64,000 nucleotides of DNA from Mesorhizobium onobrychidis (GTDB lineage Bacteria; Pseudomonadota; Alphaproteobacteria; Rhizobiales; Rhizobiaceae), in contig NZ_CP062229.1 of NCBI RefSeq assembly GCF_024707545.1, positions 1,669,501 to 1,733,500 of the forward strand, given 5' to 3'. A model generated the notes under the pieces. It was not told the origin of the DNA, ran no database searches, and saw only the letters and a program-made list of their open reading frames with translations. The position numbers were made by a program, and so were the translations under genes. Positions 44,042 through 54,476 of the stretch are shown piece after piece (position 1 is the stretch's first letter; each line of letters starts with the position of its first letter).

Positions 44042-46408
44042 ATGGTCGACAGACAAAACCGTGAAGATTGGAAGCGCGAACGGTCCTTGCTGGCGCTCGG
44101 CCAGGCGATACGCGGCGAAGAAGAACCATCGCTGGTTTCGATCGGGGATCGGGCAGACCCGTCATGGCGCGAAGACGCCGCAACGCGCCATCGTCTCGCG
44201 CGCTCACGCCGCGAGGGGCGAGGGCATCCGGAATTTTCGGCAATCCCGGAGCCCTCGGTGACCCCGGAACGCCGGATGCCCCCGGAATTCTCGGCAAACG
44301 GCGAAACAAGCCAGTTTCAAGCCGATCATGCATCCGCTTCGGCCGCCCGGATACCGCCTGAGACCCACGACGCCGTTGAAGCGGACCATGCGGACGCCAG
44401 GCCGCGGGAGGAGCCGGTTGCTGTCCATGTTTCCGAGGACCGCCGTTTCGACGCCGAACCCCGACATGCCGCGTTCGAGCCTCGACACGCTGCGTTCGAT
44501 CCTCGATACGATCCTCGATCCGCCGGGTTCGAGCCTCGATATGCCGGTGACGAGCAGCGGTCTTCCCCTGAGGACGACGGCGGATGGAAGCCGTTGATCG
44601 ATCCGATGCAGGTGGTCCGCGGCGTTGCCCGGTCGAAGCTGCTGATTGTTACCATGACGATACTGGGCGCCACGCTTGGCGTCGCGATCGCATTGTCGAC
44701 GCCGAAGAAATACGAAGCCACCGCAGAGCTGATCGTCGACCCGCGCGACCTGAAGCTCACCGACCGCGATCTCACCCAATCGGTGGTTGCGTCCGACGCC
44801 ACGCTGGCCATCGTCGAAAACCAGGTTCGCGTGCTCACCTCCGGCACCGTTCTCAACAAGGTCGTGGACAAGCTCAATCTCGTCAGCGATCCGGAGTTCA
44901 ACGGGCAAGGTTCCGATGGCCTGGGCGTGATGACGCTCATCCGGTCGATCCTGTCGCGCAATGACGGGCCGGGTGCCGATGAGGGCCGCCGCCGTGCGCT
45001 GGCCGTCGCCAATCTGGCGGAGAGCCTTTCGGTCGAGCGCGGCGGCAAGACCTTCGTCATCTCCGTCAGCGCCACCACGCAAAATGGCGAGAAGTCGGCG
45101 CTCATCGCCAACACGATGACGGACGTTTTCCTGCAGACCTTCGGTCAGCTCCAGTCCGATACCGCTGGCCGCGCGACGAACGAACTGACGGGCAGGCTCG
45201 ACGATCTGCGCAAGGGCGTGGAAGTGGCCGAGCGCAAGGTCGAGGATTTCAGGGCCGCGCACGACCTCGTCGACGCACAAGGCCATCTGATCAGCGACGA
45301 CGAGATGCTCAAGCTCAACCAGCAGCTTGCCATCGCCCGCGCGCGCACGCTGGAACTCAACGCCCGCGCTGCGTCGGCGCGCTCGATCGACGTGAATTCG
45401 GTTCTGAGCGGCACCTTGCCGGAGGAGATCAACTCGAACACCATGAGCGAACTGCGCTCGCAATATGCGACGCTCAAGCAGGAGGCCGACCGCGCTGCGA
45501 TCCGGTTCGGGCCGCGCCATCCCGAGCTCCAGGCGCTCAAAGCCCAGCTTGCCGGCTCGCGCGAGCGTATCGTCGGGGAACTGCGCCGCATCGCCTCGTC
45601 GCTGCAGGTCGACCTGAGGCGCGCCGTGCAGCTCGAACAGGATCTGGCCTCCCGACTGGCGCAGTTGAAGGTCCGCAGCGGCGACGTCAACAGCGACCTG
45701 GTTACCCTGCGCGAACTGGAGCGCGAGGCCGCCGCCAAACGCTCCGTCTATGAGCAATATCTTCTGCGCGCCAAGGAAACCGGCGAGCAGAAGGACATCA
45801 ACACCGCCAATATCAACGTGATCTCCAAGGCCTTCGCCCCGCTCGAGCCGAACGGACCGTCGCGCGCCGTGACGGTGCTTGCCGGCCTGCTGGCGGGCCT
45901 CGCCTCTGGTGTCGGTCTGGGCGCCACGCGCGGCGCCTATGCGAGCCTGCGCGAAACCGCCAATTCGCGGCCGCGCCGCAGGGAACGCCGGTTTGAAGAC
46001 CAGGCATACCAGGCGGCGGCACCGCGCGTTCCGCCAGTCGAGGCCACCAGGCGTTCAGGTCCGATCAGTGCGCTGCTGTCGGCGGTGAGCAGGATCCTGC
46101 CGCGCAAGGCGCGCAGGGAAGACTCTGCCACTACGTGGTCCAGTGGCTCACCGGCCAGTGGCGCATCGGCAGTTGCCGGAGGCGCAAGGCGGGATCCGGA
46201 AACTACCGGCTCCAGGCAGCCGCAAGTCCAGCAAGGCGCCTATGCTCCGCAGCAGGCGATGTACCCGGCCCCGCCTATGCAGGCGCATGCGCAACCGCCG
46301 ATGGGCTATCCCTGGCAGATGCAGCCGCCGCCGGCCGGCTACCCCTATCCGCCGGCCATAGAAGCGGTTCGCGAACTCACCGAAAGCCGATCGCGGCGCT
46401 ATTTCTGA
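44042..46408 (+). CDS. Wzz/GumC-type polysaccharide chain-length protein
   Basis: 788 aa. A long hydrophilic, Arg/Glu/Pro-rich N-terminus (about 195 residues, with repeats of EPRHAAF type) precedes the first membrane helix (about 199-218), a periplasmic coiled-coil region and a second helix (about 608-625). The C-terminal cytoplasmic part is rich in Ala/Pro/Gln and ends in PPPAGYPYPPAIEAV. There is no Walker A motif, so no tyrosine-kinase domain. Such proteins set polysaccharide chain length. It is the only open gene left in this exopolysaccharide locus. Confidence 0.82.
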   Translation: MVDRQNREDWKRERSLLALGQAIRGEEEPSLVSIGDRADPSWREDAATRHRLARSRREGRGHPEFSAIPEPSVTPERRMPPEFSANGETSQFQADHASASAARIPPETHDAVEADHADARPREEPVAVHVSEDRRFDAEPRHAAFEPRHAAFDPRYDPRSAGFEPRYAGDEQRSSPEDDGGWKPLIDPMQVVRGVARSKLLIVTMTILGATLGVAIALSTPKKYEATAELIVDPRDLKLTDRDLTQSVVASDATLAIVENQVRVLTSGTVLNKVVDKLNLVSDPEFNGQGSDGLGVMTLIRSILSRNDGPGADEGRRRALAVANLAESLSVERGGKTFVISVSATTQNGEKSALIANTMTDVFLQTFGQLQSDTAGRATNELTGRLDDLRKGVEVAERKVEDFRAAHDLVDAQGHLISDDEMLKLNQQLAIARARTLELNARAASARSIDVNSVLSGTLPEEINSNTMSELRSQYATLKQEADRAAIRFGPRHPELQALKAQLAGSRERIVGELRRIASSLQVDLRRAVQLEQDLASRLAQLKVRSGDVNSDLVTLRELEREAAAKRSVYEQYLLRAKETGEQKDINTANINVISKAFAPLEPNGPSRAVTVLAGLLAGLASGVGLGATRGAYASLRETANSRPRRRERRFEDQAYQAAAPRVPPVEATRRSGPISALLSAVSRILPRKARREDSATTWSSGSPASGASAVAGGARRDPETTGSRQPQVQQGAYAPQQAMYPAPPMQAHAQPPMGYPWQMQPPPAGYPYPPAIEAVRELTESRSRRYF
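44451..44540 (+). repeat. Imperfect tandem repeat inside the chain-length gene
   Basis: Several imperfect copies of TTCGAGCCTCGACACGCTGC-like units encode EPRHAAF and DPRY/EPRY variants in the N-terminal cytoplasmic domain. The repeat is in frame and may vary in copy number by slippage. Confidence 0.65.
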
Positions 46409-46531
46409 GCGCCGAATAGAATAAAAGCCATCGGTTTCGAGTTAGCGGCATAAGACGGCGCTTTGACGGGATTGCCCGGTCGGGTTTTCGTGAAAATGCC
46501 GCCCGAAGTAGAACGATGTCGAGGGTGGTTC

Positions 46532-47431
46532 ATGGCCGAGTTGATTGACGGAAAGAGCGTCGCCGAAGACGTGGTGCGGCGCGTCAAGGCCTTGACGATC
46601 GATCTGATGGAAAAGGGCGCGCACAAGCCCGGTCTTGCCGTGGTCATCGTCGGCGAGGATCCGGCGAGCCAGGTTTATGTCGCCTCCAAATCCCGCACCG
46701 CCAAGGAATGCGGCTTTCATTCGGTCCAGCACACGCTGCCGGCGGAGACCTCCGAACAGGAACTGCTTGATATCATCGGCGAACTCAACGCCGATCCCGG
46801 CATCAACGGCATCCTGGTGCAGCTTCCGCTGCCTGGCCATGTCGATGCGGGCAAGGTCATCCAGGCAATAGCGCCGCAAAAAGATGTCGACGGCTTCCAC
46901 TTCATCAATGTCGGCAAGCTCGGCACCGGCGAACTGGAGACGGCGTTCGTGCCTTGTACGCCGGCCGGCTCGATGCTGCTGATCGAGCGTGTGCGCGGCA
47001 AGGATCTTTCCGGGCTCAATGCGGTGGTCGTCGGTCGCTCCAACATCGTCGGCAAACCGATGGCCAATCTTCTGCTTGCCGCCAACTGCACTGTCACCAT
47101 CGCACACAGCCGCACGAAGGACCTGGCTGCACTGGCGCGCACCGCCGACATTCTCGTTGCCGCTGTCGGCAGACCCGAAATGATCAGGGGTGACTGGGTC
47201 AAATCAGGCGCCACCGTCATCGACGTCGGCATCAACCGCATCGCGGCGCCCGAAAAGGGCGAAGGCAAGACCCGTCTCGTCGGTGACGTCGCCTATGCGG
47301 AAGCGGCGAAGACGGCCGGCGCCATTACGCCGGTGCCCGGCGGCGTCGGACCGATGACCATTGCCATGCTGATGGCCAACACGCTAGCTTCCGCCTATCT
47401 CGCGGCCGGATTGAAACGGCCGTCTTTCTGA
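46532..47431 (+). CDS. folD: Bifunctional methylenetetrahydrofolate dehydrogenase/cyclohydrolase
   Basis: 299 aa. It interconverts methylene-, methenyl- and formyl-tetrahydrofolate in the cytoplasm. Motifs: [13 protein letters not shown] (with the catalytic Lys), [27 protein letters not shown] and [10 protein letters not shown]. The Met at 46532 follows a GAGGGTGG-like site; an upstream GTG would add 23 unrelated residues. It marks the return to core chromosomal genes. Confidence 0.96.
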   Translation: MAELIDGKSVAEDVVRRVKALTIDLMEKGAHKPGLAVVIVGEDPASQVYVASKSRTAKECGFHSVQHTLPAETSEQELLDIIGELNADPGINGILVQLPLPGHVDAGKVIQAIAPQKDVDGFHFINVGKLGTGELETAFVPCTPAGSMLLIERVRGKDLSGLNAVVVGRSNIVGKPMANLLLAANCTVTIAHSRTKDLAALARTADILVAAVGRPEMIRGDWVKSGATVIDVGINRIAAPEKGEGKTRLVGDVAYAEAAKTAGAITPVPGGVGPMTIAMLMANTLASAYLAAGLKRPSF

Positions 47432-47449
47432 ACCTGGAAAGCCTCAGCT

Positions 47450-48448
47450 TTGCCGAACCTCACTGTTCCCTCAGAGCGGCTGGTCACGAACGATCCCGTT
47501 CAAGGCGGCCGGCAGTTCGGGTTCCTGCTGGTCGACAAGTTTTCCATGTTCTCGCTGGCCGCCGCAATCGACACGTTCCGGTCGGCGAACCGGCTGCTCG
47601 GCCACGACTTCTATGGCTGGACGACGGTGTCGGCCGACGGCGATGCCGTCATGGCCTCCAACGGCCTGCCGCTCAAGATCGACTACGCTGTCGCCGATCT
47701 GCCGCCGGTCGATATCCTTTTCGTCTCGGTCGGGCTGACGACGGAGTTTCCCGGCAAAAGCAAGGTGCTGGCGGCGCTGCGCAGCTGGGGCCGGCGCGGC
47801 AACGCGCTCGGCGCACTGTCGGTCGGCTCCTATCTGCTCGCCGAGGCAGGCCAGCTCGAAGGCTATCGCTGCACCATCCACTGGGAAAACCGCGCCGGCT
47901 TCGTCGAGCGGTTTCCCGACATCAACTGCACCGGCAATGTCTTCGAGATCGACCGCAAACGCTACACCTGCGCCGGCGGCACCACCTCGATCGACCTGAT
48001 GCTGGAAATCGTGCGCGGCGATTTCGGCTCGGGCCTCGCCAACGGCGTTGCCAACCAGTTCCAGCACGAGCGCATCCGCTCTGCCGGAGACCGCCAGCGC
48101 GTCGGTCCTGAGCGCGACCTGACCGGAAAATCGGAAAAGCTGCGCCGCATCGTCGAGCTGATGGCCGATCATCTCGACGAGCCGCTGTCGGCGGTGCAGC
48201 TTGCCAAGTCGGCCGGCCTGTCGGTGCGCCAGGTCGAGCGCCTGTTCCTGCGTCACCTCACGGTGACGCCCGGCCGCTATTACATGCGGCTCAGGCTCGA
48301 GCGGGCGCGCGAATTGCTGCGCCAGACCAACATGCCGATCCTCGACGTGGCGATCGCCACCGGCTTCACCTCGCACTCCTATTTTGCCCAGAGCTATCGG
48401 CTGCAGTTCGGCCGGCCGCCTTCCGAAGAGCGTCGCACGACGTACTGA
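47450..48448 (+). CDS. GlxA family transcriptional regulator (DJ-1/PfpI plus AraC domains)
   Basis: 332 aa. The N-terminal amidotransferase-like domain (about 18-190, with GFLLVDKFSMFSLAAAIDTF) is followed by an AraC-type double helix-turn-helix (about 235-330: QLAKSAGLSVRQVERLF and FTSHSYFAQSYRLQFGRPPS). GlxA-type proteins often regulate amino-acid, quaternary-amine or amide metabolism. It starts at TTG, 18 bp after folD, with GGAAAG upstream, and is possibly co-transcribed with it. Confidence 0.9.
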   Translation: MPNLTVPSERLVTNDPVQGGRQFGFLLVDKFSMFSLAAAIDTFRSANRLLGHDFYGWTTVSADGDAVMASNGLPLKIDYAVADLPPVDILFVSVGLTTEFPGKSKVLAALRSWGRRGNALGALSVGSYLLAEAGQLEGYRCTIHWENRAGFVERFPDINCTGNVFEIDRKRYTCAGGTTSIDLMLEIVRGDFGSGLANGVANQFQHERIRSAGDRQRVGPERDLTGKSEKLRRIVELMADHLDEPLSAVQLAKSAGLSVRQVERLFLRHLTVTPGRYYMRLRLERARELLRQTNMPILDVAIATGFTSHSYFAQSYRLQFGRPPSEERRTTY

Positions 48449-48565
48449 GTCGTTTGGCGCAATCAGCCGCCAACCTCAAATGCCCGGCGTCCGGGCTTGT
48501 ATCCTGACGCGGCGTCAAATAGCTTCGCCCCCCTGACTGGCAGAGACTGACTGGGGGAGATTTTC

Positions 48566-50221
48566 ATGGCAGGACTTGCACGGAGCATCGCTGCGGCGAT
48601 CCTCCTGTTGTGGATGACGACGCTCGGCCTTGCTGCCGACCGAGTCATCCTCATTCTCGATGCTTCCGGTTCGATGTGGGCGCAGATCGACGGCAAGCCC
48701 AAGCTCGAAATCGCCCGCGAATCGCTGCGAACGGTGTTGCAATCGGTCCCCGCCGATAGGGAAATCGGCTTCATGGCCTATGGCCATCGCGAGAAGGGCA
48801 GTTGCGAGGATATCGAGCTCATCGTGCCGCCGCAGGCCGGCTCGGCAGCTGCTGTTTCCGCTGCCGCCGACAGCCTGAAATTCCTCGGCAAGACGCCGCT
48901 GACATCAGCCGTAAGCCAAGCGGCCGAGGCGCTGAAATACACCGAGGACAAGGCCACCGTCATCCTGATCACCGACGGGCTCGAGACCTGCAATGGCGAT
49001 CCGTGTGCGCTCGGCAAGGAACTGAAGGCTGCCGGCGTCGACTTCACCGTAGACGTCGTCGGCTTCGGTCTGAGCGCGGACGAGGGCAGGCAGGTTGCTT
49101 GCCTCGCCGACAACACCGGCGGCAGATACATCCAGGCGTCCGACGAGCAAGCGCTGCGGGACGCGCTGGTCGAAACCATCGCCGCCGCACCTGCACCCGA
49201 ACCAGCCCCTGCGCCGCAGCCGGCTCCCGAGCCGGAAAAGCCGGAGTTCAACTTCATGCCGGCCGTGGTGCTCGCCGAGGGCGGCGATCCCGTCACCGAC
49301 GGCAATTCCTGGGAGATCTACAAGGCAAAGTCCGACGGCACGCGCGGCGATTACGTCACCACCGAATACGGAGCCTACAAGGGCGATCTGGAGCCGGGCG
49401 GCTACATAATTGTCGCACGCTATGGCGAGGCCAGGACCGAACAGAAGATCACGGTCGAGGCAGCCCAGGTCTACAAACCCCTCCTTACGCTGAATGCCGG
49501 CACGCTCCTCATTCATCCGCGGCCAAGCGAGGGCGCGGATGTGGCCGATGGCGCGGCTGTCGTGATCGCCTATCCGGGCGTCGATACGCCCGCGACCTAT
49601 TATGGCGACACGAAGGTCGTATTGCCGGCCGGCGACCAGAAAGTGACGGTCAGGATCGGGCAGGGCGAGGTCACCGAAACCATCCCGCTCGCTGCCGGCA
49701 AGGTCGTCGACAAGGATATCATCGTCGGCGTCGGCCATGTCGTTGCCAACGCCTACTACACTGCCGGCGGCGACAAGGCCGACGGTTCGGGCATCGGCTT
49801 CAATGTGTTCAAGGCAAAAAAGAAGATCGACGGGACGAGGCAAGAGGTGGCTCATGCCTATGGTCCCGACAGCAAGTTCGATCTGCCGCCCGATGATTAT
49901 GTGTTGACGGCGACGGTCGACCTTGCCGTTGTCGAGCAGCCGTTCAGCGTCAAAGCCGGTGAGCATCAGGATCTGAAGATCGCCATCAATGCCGGCGTGC
50001 TGGCGATCACCGCGCCGGGGGCCTCGAAAATTGAGATCTTCGATCCGAAGAAGGACATCAACGGCAACCGCAAATCGCTCGGCTACGCCTATGACGAGAA
50101 ATATCAGGCGGCGCTGCCGGCCGGCGACTACGCGGTCGTCTCGGAGAAGTCGGATAACAGCTCAAAGGAAAGCACGGTGACCATCAAAGCCGGCGAGCGA
50201 GCCGAACTGACGGTTCAATAG
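48566..50221 (+). CDS. Exported von Willebrand factor type A domain protein
   Basis: 551 aa. A signal peptide (cleavage after about residue 23) leads into a VWA domain (about 25-200) with an intact metal site (LDASGSMW, the DxSxS motif, and LITDGLETC). A Pro/Ala/Glu linker follows, then several beta-rich repeats that each start around [11 protein letters not shown] or [18 protein letters not shown] segments. It is probably a periplasmic or surface adhesion or sensor protein. A GGGGGAG site precedes the ATG, and a strong terminator follows. Confidence 0.85.
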   Translation: MAGLARSIAAAILLLWMTTLGLAADRVILILDASGSMWAQIDGKPKLEIARESLRTVLQSVPADREIGFMAYGHREKGSCEDIELIVPPQAGSAAAVSAAADSLKFLGKTPLTSAVSQAAEALKYTEDKATVILITDGLETCNGDPCALGKELKAAGVDFTVDVVGFGLSADEGRQVACLADNTGGRYIQASDEQALRDALVETIAAAPAPEPAPAPQPAPEPEKPEFNFMPAVVLAEGGDPVTDGNSWEIYKAKSDGTRGDYVTTEYGAYKGDLEPGGYIIVARYGEARTEQKITVEAAQVYKPLLTLNAGTLLIHPRPSEGADVADGAAVVIAYPGVDTPATYYGDTKVVLPAGDQKVTVRIGQGEVTETIPLAAGKVVDKDIIVGVGHVVANAYYTAGGDKADGSGIGFNVFKAKKKIDGTRQEVAHAYGPDSKFDLPPDDYVLTATVDLAVVEQPFSVKAGEHQDLKIAINAGVLAITAPGASKIEIFDPKKDINGNRKSLGYAYDEKYQAALPAGDYAVVSEKSDNSSKESTVTIKAGERAELTVQ

Positions 50222-50244
50222 GGACGCAGTTAAACGCCGAAAAT

Positions 50245-50268
50245 GGGCGGCCACGAGCCGCCCTTTTT
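50245..50268 (+). terminator. Rho-independent terminator after the VWA gene
   Basis: A perfect GGGCGGC/GCCGCCC stem with a 5-base loop is followed by TTTTT. It lies 24 bp after the VWA stop and directly at the convergent edd stop, so it may serve both strands. Confidence 0.85.
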
Positions 50269-52112
50269 CACTGCAGTGCGAATTCCGCTGCGTTGTTTCC
50301 GAAGGCGCTGGCGCCGTGGTCGGCACGGCCGACCATTTGCCGGAATCCAGCGAAAAGCTCGCGGCCGAAGCCGAATTCATTGCCGACAAGATCGCTGTCC
50401 GCCGCTCGCCGCAGCGCGAAATCGCCTGCTGGCACCAGCACTTCCAGCGTTCCGGCGTCGGCGTCGAGCCTGATGATGTCGCCGTCATGGATCCTGGCGA
50501 TCGGCCCGTCCTCGACTGCCTCCGGCGTCACATGGATCGCCGCCGGCACCTTGCCGCTGGCGCCCGACATGCGCCCGTCGGTGACCAGCGCCACATGCTG
50601 GCCGCGATCCTGCAGCACGCCGAGCACGGTGGTCAGCTTGTGCAGCTCCGGCATGCCGTTGGCTTTCGGCCCCTGGAAACGAATGACGGCGATGAAATCG
50701 CCGGTCAATGTGCCTGCCTTGAACGCCTCGTTGAGCCCTTGCTGGCTGTCGAAAACCTTTGCCGGCGCCTCGATGATGCGCCGCTCCGGTTTCACCGCCG
50801 AGGTCTTGATGACGGCGTGGCCGAGATTGCCGGAAAGCATCTTTAGCCCGCCGGTCGGCTGGAACGCCTTCTTGAACGGCGCCAGCACCTTCTCGTCGCC
50901 GCTTTCGCGGGGCGAGGCCTCGCGCACGACGCCGCCGTCGGCGCCTAGCTTGGCTTCGACCGCATAAGGCCGCAGCCCTTCGCCCCAAACCGTCTGGACG
51001 TCCTCGTGCAGGATACCCTCGTCGAGCAGTTCGCGGATCAGGAAGCCGAGCCCGCCGGCCGCATGGAAATGGTTCACGTCGGCAAGGCCGTTCGGATAGA
51101 CCCGCGCCAGCAGCGGCACGGCTTCCGAAAGGTCCGAAATATCCTGCCAGCTAATGGCGATGCCGGCCGCGGCCGCCATGGCGATCAGATGGATCGTGTG
51201 ATTGGTCGATCCGCCGGTGGCGTGCAGGCCGACGATGCCGTTGACAAATGAGCGCTCGTCGATCATCCGGCCGACCGGCGTGTAGGCGTTGCCGAGCGCG
51301 GTGATCGCCAGCGCCCGCTTCGTCGCCTCCCGGGTCAGTGCGTCGCGCAACGGCGTGCCGGGGTTGACGAAGGAGGCGCCCGGCGTGTGCAGGCCCATGA
51401 TCTCCATCAGCATCTGGTTGGAGTTCGCCGTGCCGTAGAAGGTGCAGGTTCCCGGCCCGTGATAGGATTTGGACTCGGCCTCGAGCAGTTCGGCCCTTCC
51501 TGCCTTGCCTTCGGCATAGAGCTGGCGGACCTTGGCCTTCTCGTCGTTGGGCAGGCCAGTCGTCATTGGCCCGGCCGGAATGAACACCGCCGGCAGATGG
51601 CCGAAGGTCAGCGCCGCGATCACCAGCCCCGGCACGATCTTGTCGCAGACGCCGAGATAGACGGCCGCGTCGAACATGTTGTGCGACAGGCCGATCGCCG
51701 CGGCCATGGCGATCACGTCGCGCGAGAACAGCGACAGCTCCATGCCGGGCTGGCCTTGCGTGACGCCGTCGCACATCGCCGGCACGCCGCCGGCGACCTG
51801 GGCAATGCCGCCGGCCTCGCGCGCCGCGTCCTTGATCAGCGCTGGAAACGTCTCGAAAGGCTGATGCGCCGACAGCATGTCGTTATAGGAGGTGATGATG
51901 CCGAGGTTCGGCACCCGGTCGCCGCCCAATGCCACCTTTTCCGAAGGGCTGCAGACGGCAAAGCCATGGGCGAGGTTGCCGCAGGAAAGCACGGCCCGGT
52001 TGGCGGTGCGGTTCGAGGCCTCGGCGATGCGGCCGAGATAGGCCTCGCGGCCTGGTCTGGAGCGCTGGCGGATGCGCTCGGTGATGGCTTCGATGTCGCG
52101 TCTCGCGGTCAT
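50268..52112 (-). CDS. edd: Phosphogluconate dehydratase
   Basis: 614 aa. It converts 6-phosphogluconate to 2-keto-3-deoxy-6-phosphogluconate, the first committed Entner-Doudoroff step, in the cytoplasm. It is an IlvD/Edd family protein with Fe-S cysteine motifs CGNLAHG (about 44-50), [19 protein letters not shown] (114-132) and GVCDKIVPG (154-162). The length is standard. It lies third in the run zwf-pgl-edd, 72 bp after pgl. Confidence 0.96.
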   Translation of the reverse strand: MTARRDIEAITERIRQRSRPGREAYLGRIAEASNRTANRAVLSCGNLAHGFAVCSPSEKVALGGDRVPNLGIITSYNDMLSAHQPFETFPALIKDAAREAGGIAQVAGGVPAMCDGVTQGQPGMELSLFSRDVIAMAAAIGLSHNMFDAAVYLGVCDKIVPGLVIAALTFGHLPAVFIPAGPMTTGLPNDEKAKVRQLYAEGKAGRAELLEAESKSYHGPGTCTFYGTANSNQMLMEIMGLHTPGASFVNPGTPLRDALTREATKRALAITALGNAYTPVGRMIDERSFVNGIVGLHATGGSTNHTIHLIAMAAAAGIAISWQDISDLSEAVPLLARVYPNGLADVNHFHAAGGLGFLIRELLDEGILHEDVQTVWGEGLRPYAVEAKLGADGGVVREASPRESGDEKVLAPFKKAFQPTGGLKMLSGNLGHAVIKTSAVKPERRIIEAPAKVFDSQQGLNEAFKAGTLTGDFIAVIRFQGPKANGMPELHKLTTVLGVLQDRGQHVALVTDGRMSGASGKVPAAIHVTPEAVEDGPIARIHDGDIIRLDADAGTLEVLVPAGDFALRRAADSDLVGNEFGFGRELFAGFRQMVGRADHGASAFGNNAAEFALQ

Positions 52113-52184
52113 GGCGTCGGTCCTTTCAGGCGAGGTCCCGCAAACACCTTCCGGCTATCTGCCGGGACCCTCGGCAAGTTGAAA

Positions 52185-52901
52185 TCAGGGTGCCCAGAAA
52201 ACCTCTACGGGCCTCTCGGCTGCGTCGAGCACGGCACGAATGGGTTTTCGCGTTTCCGATCCCATCGCGCTTTCGAAAGCCTTGCGCTTGTCTTCACCTT
52301 CGATGTGCAGTGCGAGGAAGCCGGCCCTGACGATCCGCGCCAGCGACAGCGTCAGGCGCGGCTCGCCGGCGCTTGCTGCGTGAACCGGGAGCACAACCCT
52401 TTCCGAGAACGGGTCGAGCAGTTTTTCCAGATTGTCGGCATCCGGGAAAAACGATGCGGTATGGCCATCGGCTCCCATGCCAAGCACGACCACATCGAGC
52501 GGCCAGGGCAGCGACCGCAACATCCTGCTGTCGGCCTCCAACGTATCGCCGATGCTTGCTGCCTCCTGATAGAGCGGCACGAAACGTGCGGCTGCGGCCG
52601 CGTTTTGCAAAAGATTGGCAGCGACCAGCCCGGCGTTGGAGCGCGGAGAGGAGGCCGGCACGCAACGCTCGTCGACCAGCGTCACCGTGACCTTGTTCCA
52701 GGCGATCGGGATACTCGAAAGCGATGCGAAAAATATCGCCGGCGTCGTGCCGCCGGAAACGGCGAGCAATGCCGTGCCGCGCTCAGCGATTGCATTGGTC
52801 AGGCGGCCTGCGACGTGGCCGGCAAGTGCTGCCGCCAGGTCCTGGCGTTCGGCAAACGCGTGCCAGCTATAGGCGGCGCTGTTCAATTGCTCTCGTGCCA
52901 T
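52185..52901 (-). CDS. pgl: 6-phosphogluconolactonase
   Basis: 238 aa, as expected for the DevB/Pgl family. Motifs: LAVSGGTTPAIFF, VTLVDERCVPASSPRSNAGL and VVLGMGADGHTASFFPDA, which bind 6-phosphogluconolactone and hydrolyse it. The Met at 52901 overlaps the zwf stop by 19 bp, showing coupling; a longer reading from 53024 would run back through zwf. Confidence 0.94.
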   Translation of the reverse strand: MAREQLNSAAYSWHAFAERQDLAAALAGHVAGRLTNAIAERGTALLAVSGGTTPAIFFASLSSIPIAWNKVTVTLVDERCVPASSPRSNAGLVAANLLQNAAAAARFVPLYQEAASIGDTLEADSRMLRSLPWPLDVVVLGMGADGHTASFFPDADNLEKLLDPFSERVVLPVHAASAGEPRLTLSLARIVRAGFLALHIEGEDKRKAFESAMGSETRKPIRAVLDAAERPVEVFWAP

Positions 52902-54352
52902 GTCCGCCCGTCGCGTTCGATAAGCGCAATCGAAGCCGAGGGGCCCCATGTGCCGGCCGTATAGCCCTGCGCCTCTTGCCTTGCGCTTTCCCATGCGTCC
53001 TGGATCGGGTCGATCCACTTCCACGCCGCCTCGACCTCGTCGCGGCGCATGAACAGCGTCTGGTTGCCACGGATGACGTCCATGATCAGCCGCTCATAGG
53101 CATCGGGCGCGCGGCCGTCGAAGGATTGCGCGAAGCTCATATCGAGCGGGATCTGGCGCAGCCGCATGCCGCCCGGCCCCGGATCCTTGATCATGATGAA
53201 TTGCTTGACGCCTTCGTCGGGTTGCAGCCTGATGACCAGCTGGTTGGCGGAGATCGGCCCGGCGCTGTCGCCGAAGATCGAGTGCGGAATCGGCTTGAAT
53301 TCGATGACGATCTCCGAAACGCGCGTCGCCAGCCGCTTGCCCGTCCTGAGGTAGAACGGCACGCCCGCCCAGCGCCAGTTGCCGATTTCGGCCTTGAGCG
53401 CAACGAAGGTCTCGGTGTTGCTGTTCTTGCCGAGCTCCTCGACATAGCCTTTCACCGGCCCGCCGGCCGAGGCCCCGGCACGATACTGGCCGCGCACGGT
53501 ATGCCTGGGGGCTTCATTGCCGTTGATGCGTTTCAGCGCCCGCAGCACCTTCAGCTTTTCGTCGCGCACGGCATCGGCATCCATCGACGACGGCGCCTCC
53601 ATGGCGACGAGGCAAAGAAGCTGCAGCATGTGGTTCTGCACCATGTCGCGCAGTGCGCCGGCCTTGTCGTAGTAGGTGACGCGGTCTTCGAGACCGACGG
53701 TCTCGGCCACGGTGATCTGCACATGGTCGACATTGGCCGAATTCCACAGCGGTTCGTAAAGCGCATTGGCAAAGCGCAGTGCCATCAGGTTCTGCACCGT
53801 CTCCTTGCCGAGATAGTGGTCGATGCGGAAAATCTGGCTTTCATGGAAATCGTCGCCGACCAGATCGTTGAGCTCGCGCGCCGAGGCGAGATCGCGCCCG
53901 ATCGGCTTCTCCAGCACGATGCGCGAGTTCGGCGTGATCAGCCCGTTCTCTTTCAGCTTATGCGAGATGTCGCCGAACAGCGCCGGCGCCACCGCCAGGT
54001 AGAAAGCGCGGATGCTGTCGCTGTCGCCGATCGCCTTCTTCAATTTGTCGAAGCCCGCGCCAGTGGTCGCGTCGGCCGAGACGTAGGAAAGCCGGGCAAG
54101 GAACGTCTTCAGCTCCGTGGCGTCGATATCGGCCGGTTTCACATGGTCGGAAATCGCCTGCCTGGCGAAAGCCTGGAATTCCTCGTCGGTCATTTTCGAG
54201 CGCGACGTGCCGATGATGCGCGTCGGTTCGGAAAACTGATGGCCGCGCTGGCGATGATAGAGCGACGGTAAAAGCTTGCGTTCCGACAGATCGCCGGTGC
54301 CGCCGAAAATGATGAAGTCGAAAGGGTCGACGGGAATGATCTGGCTGGTCAT
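52883..54352 (-). CDS. zwf: Glucose-6-phosphate 1-dehydrogenase
   Basis: 489 aa. It oxidises glucose 6-phosphate with NADP+ and feeds the Entner-Doudoroff and pentose phosphate routes. The cofactor motif GGTGDLSERKLLPSLY is at 17-32, EKPIGRDL at 149-156, and the active site RIDHYLGKE at 176-184. It is the first gene of the zwf-pgl-edd operon. The upstream gap holds two palindromes that are good candidates for control. Confidence 0.97.
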   Translation of the reverse strand: MTSQIIPVDPFDFIIFGGTGDLSERKLLPSLYHRQRGHQFSEPTRIIGTSRSKMTDEEFQAFARQAISDHVKPADIDATELKTFLARLSYVSADATTGAGFDKLKKAIGDSDSIRAFYLAVAPALFGDISHKLKENGLITPNSRIVLEKPIGRDLASARELNDLVGDDFHESQIFRIDHYLGKETVQNLMALRFANALYEPLWNSANVDHVQITVAETVGLEDRVTYYDKAGALRDMVQNHMLQLLCLVAMEAPSSMDADAVRDEKLKVLRALKRINGNEAPRHTVRGQYRAGASAGGPVKGYVEELGKNSNTETFVALKAEIGNWRWAGVPFYLRTGKRLATRVSEIVIEFKPIPHSIFGDSAGPISANQLVIRLQPDEGVKQFIMIKDPGPGGMRLRQIPLDMSFAQSFDGRAPDAYERLIMDVIRGNQTLFMRRDEVEAAWKWIDPIQDAWESARQEAQGYTAGTWGPSASIALIERDGRTWHESN

Positions 54353-54395
54353 GGTCTGTCCGCTTTGACGCTGGTCGCTGTGACGCGGCTGATAT

Positions 54396-54414
54396 AATCT
54401 AATCGATTTAGATT
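54396..54414. promoter_or_regulatory. Candidate operator upstream of zwf
   Basis: AATCTAATCGATTTAGATT is a perfect inverted repeat (7-bp arms, 5-base centre) lying 44-62 bp upstream of the zwf ATG, where it could overlap the promoter. It resembles the sites of dimeric regulators; which regulator is not evident from this window. Confidence 0.45.
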
Positions 54415-54431
54415 TTCCAGTGCCACGGCGT

Positions 54432-54476
54432 CACACCCAAGGCCAATCGGGTTTTGCCAATTGGCCTTGAGGTGTG
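54432..54476. repeat. Inverted repeat in the zwf-SDR gap
   Basis: Arms CACACCCAAGGCCAAT and ATTGGCCTTGAGGTGTG are near-perfect inverted copies with a 12-base centre. No T-tract follows on either strand, so it is more likely a regulatory or structural element than a terminator. The rest of the 310-bp gap (54353-54662) shows no gene. Confidence 0.5.

Noticed and set aside
44204..45757. A 517-codon reverse-strand open frame
   Set aside because: It is antisense to the Wzz/GumC-type gene and has no recognisable domain.
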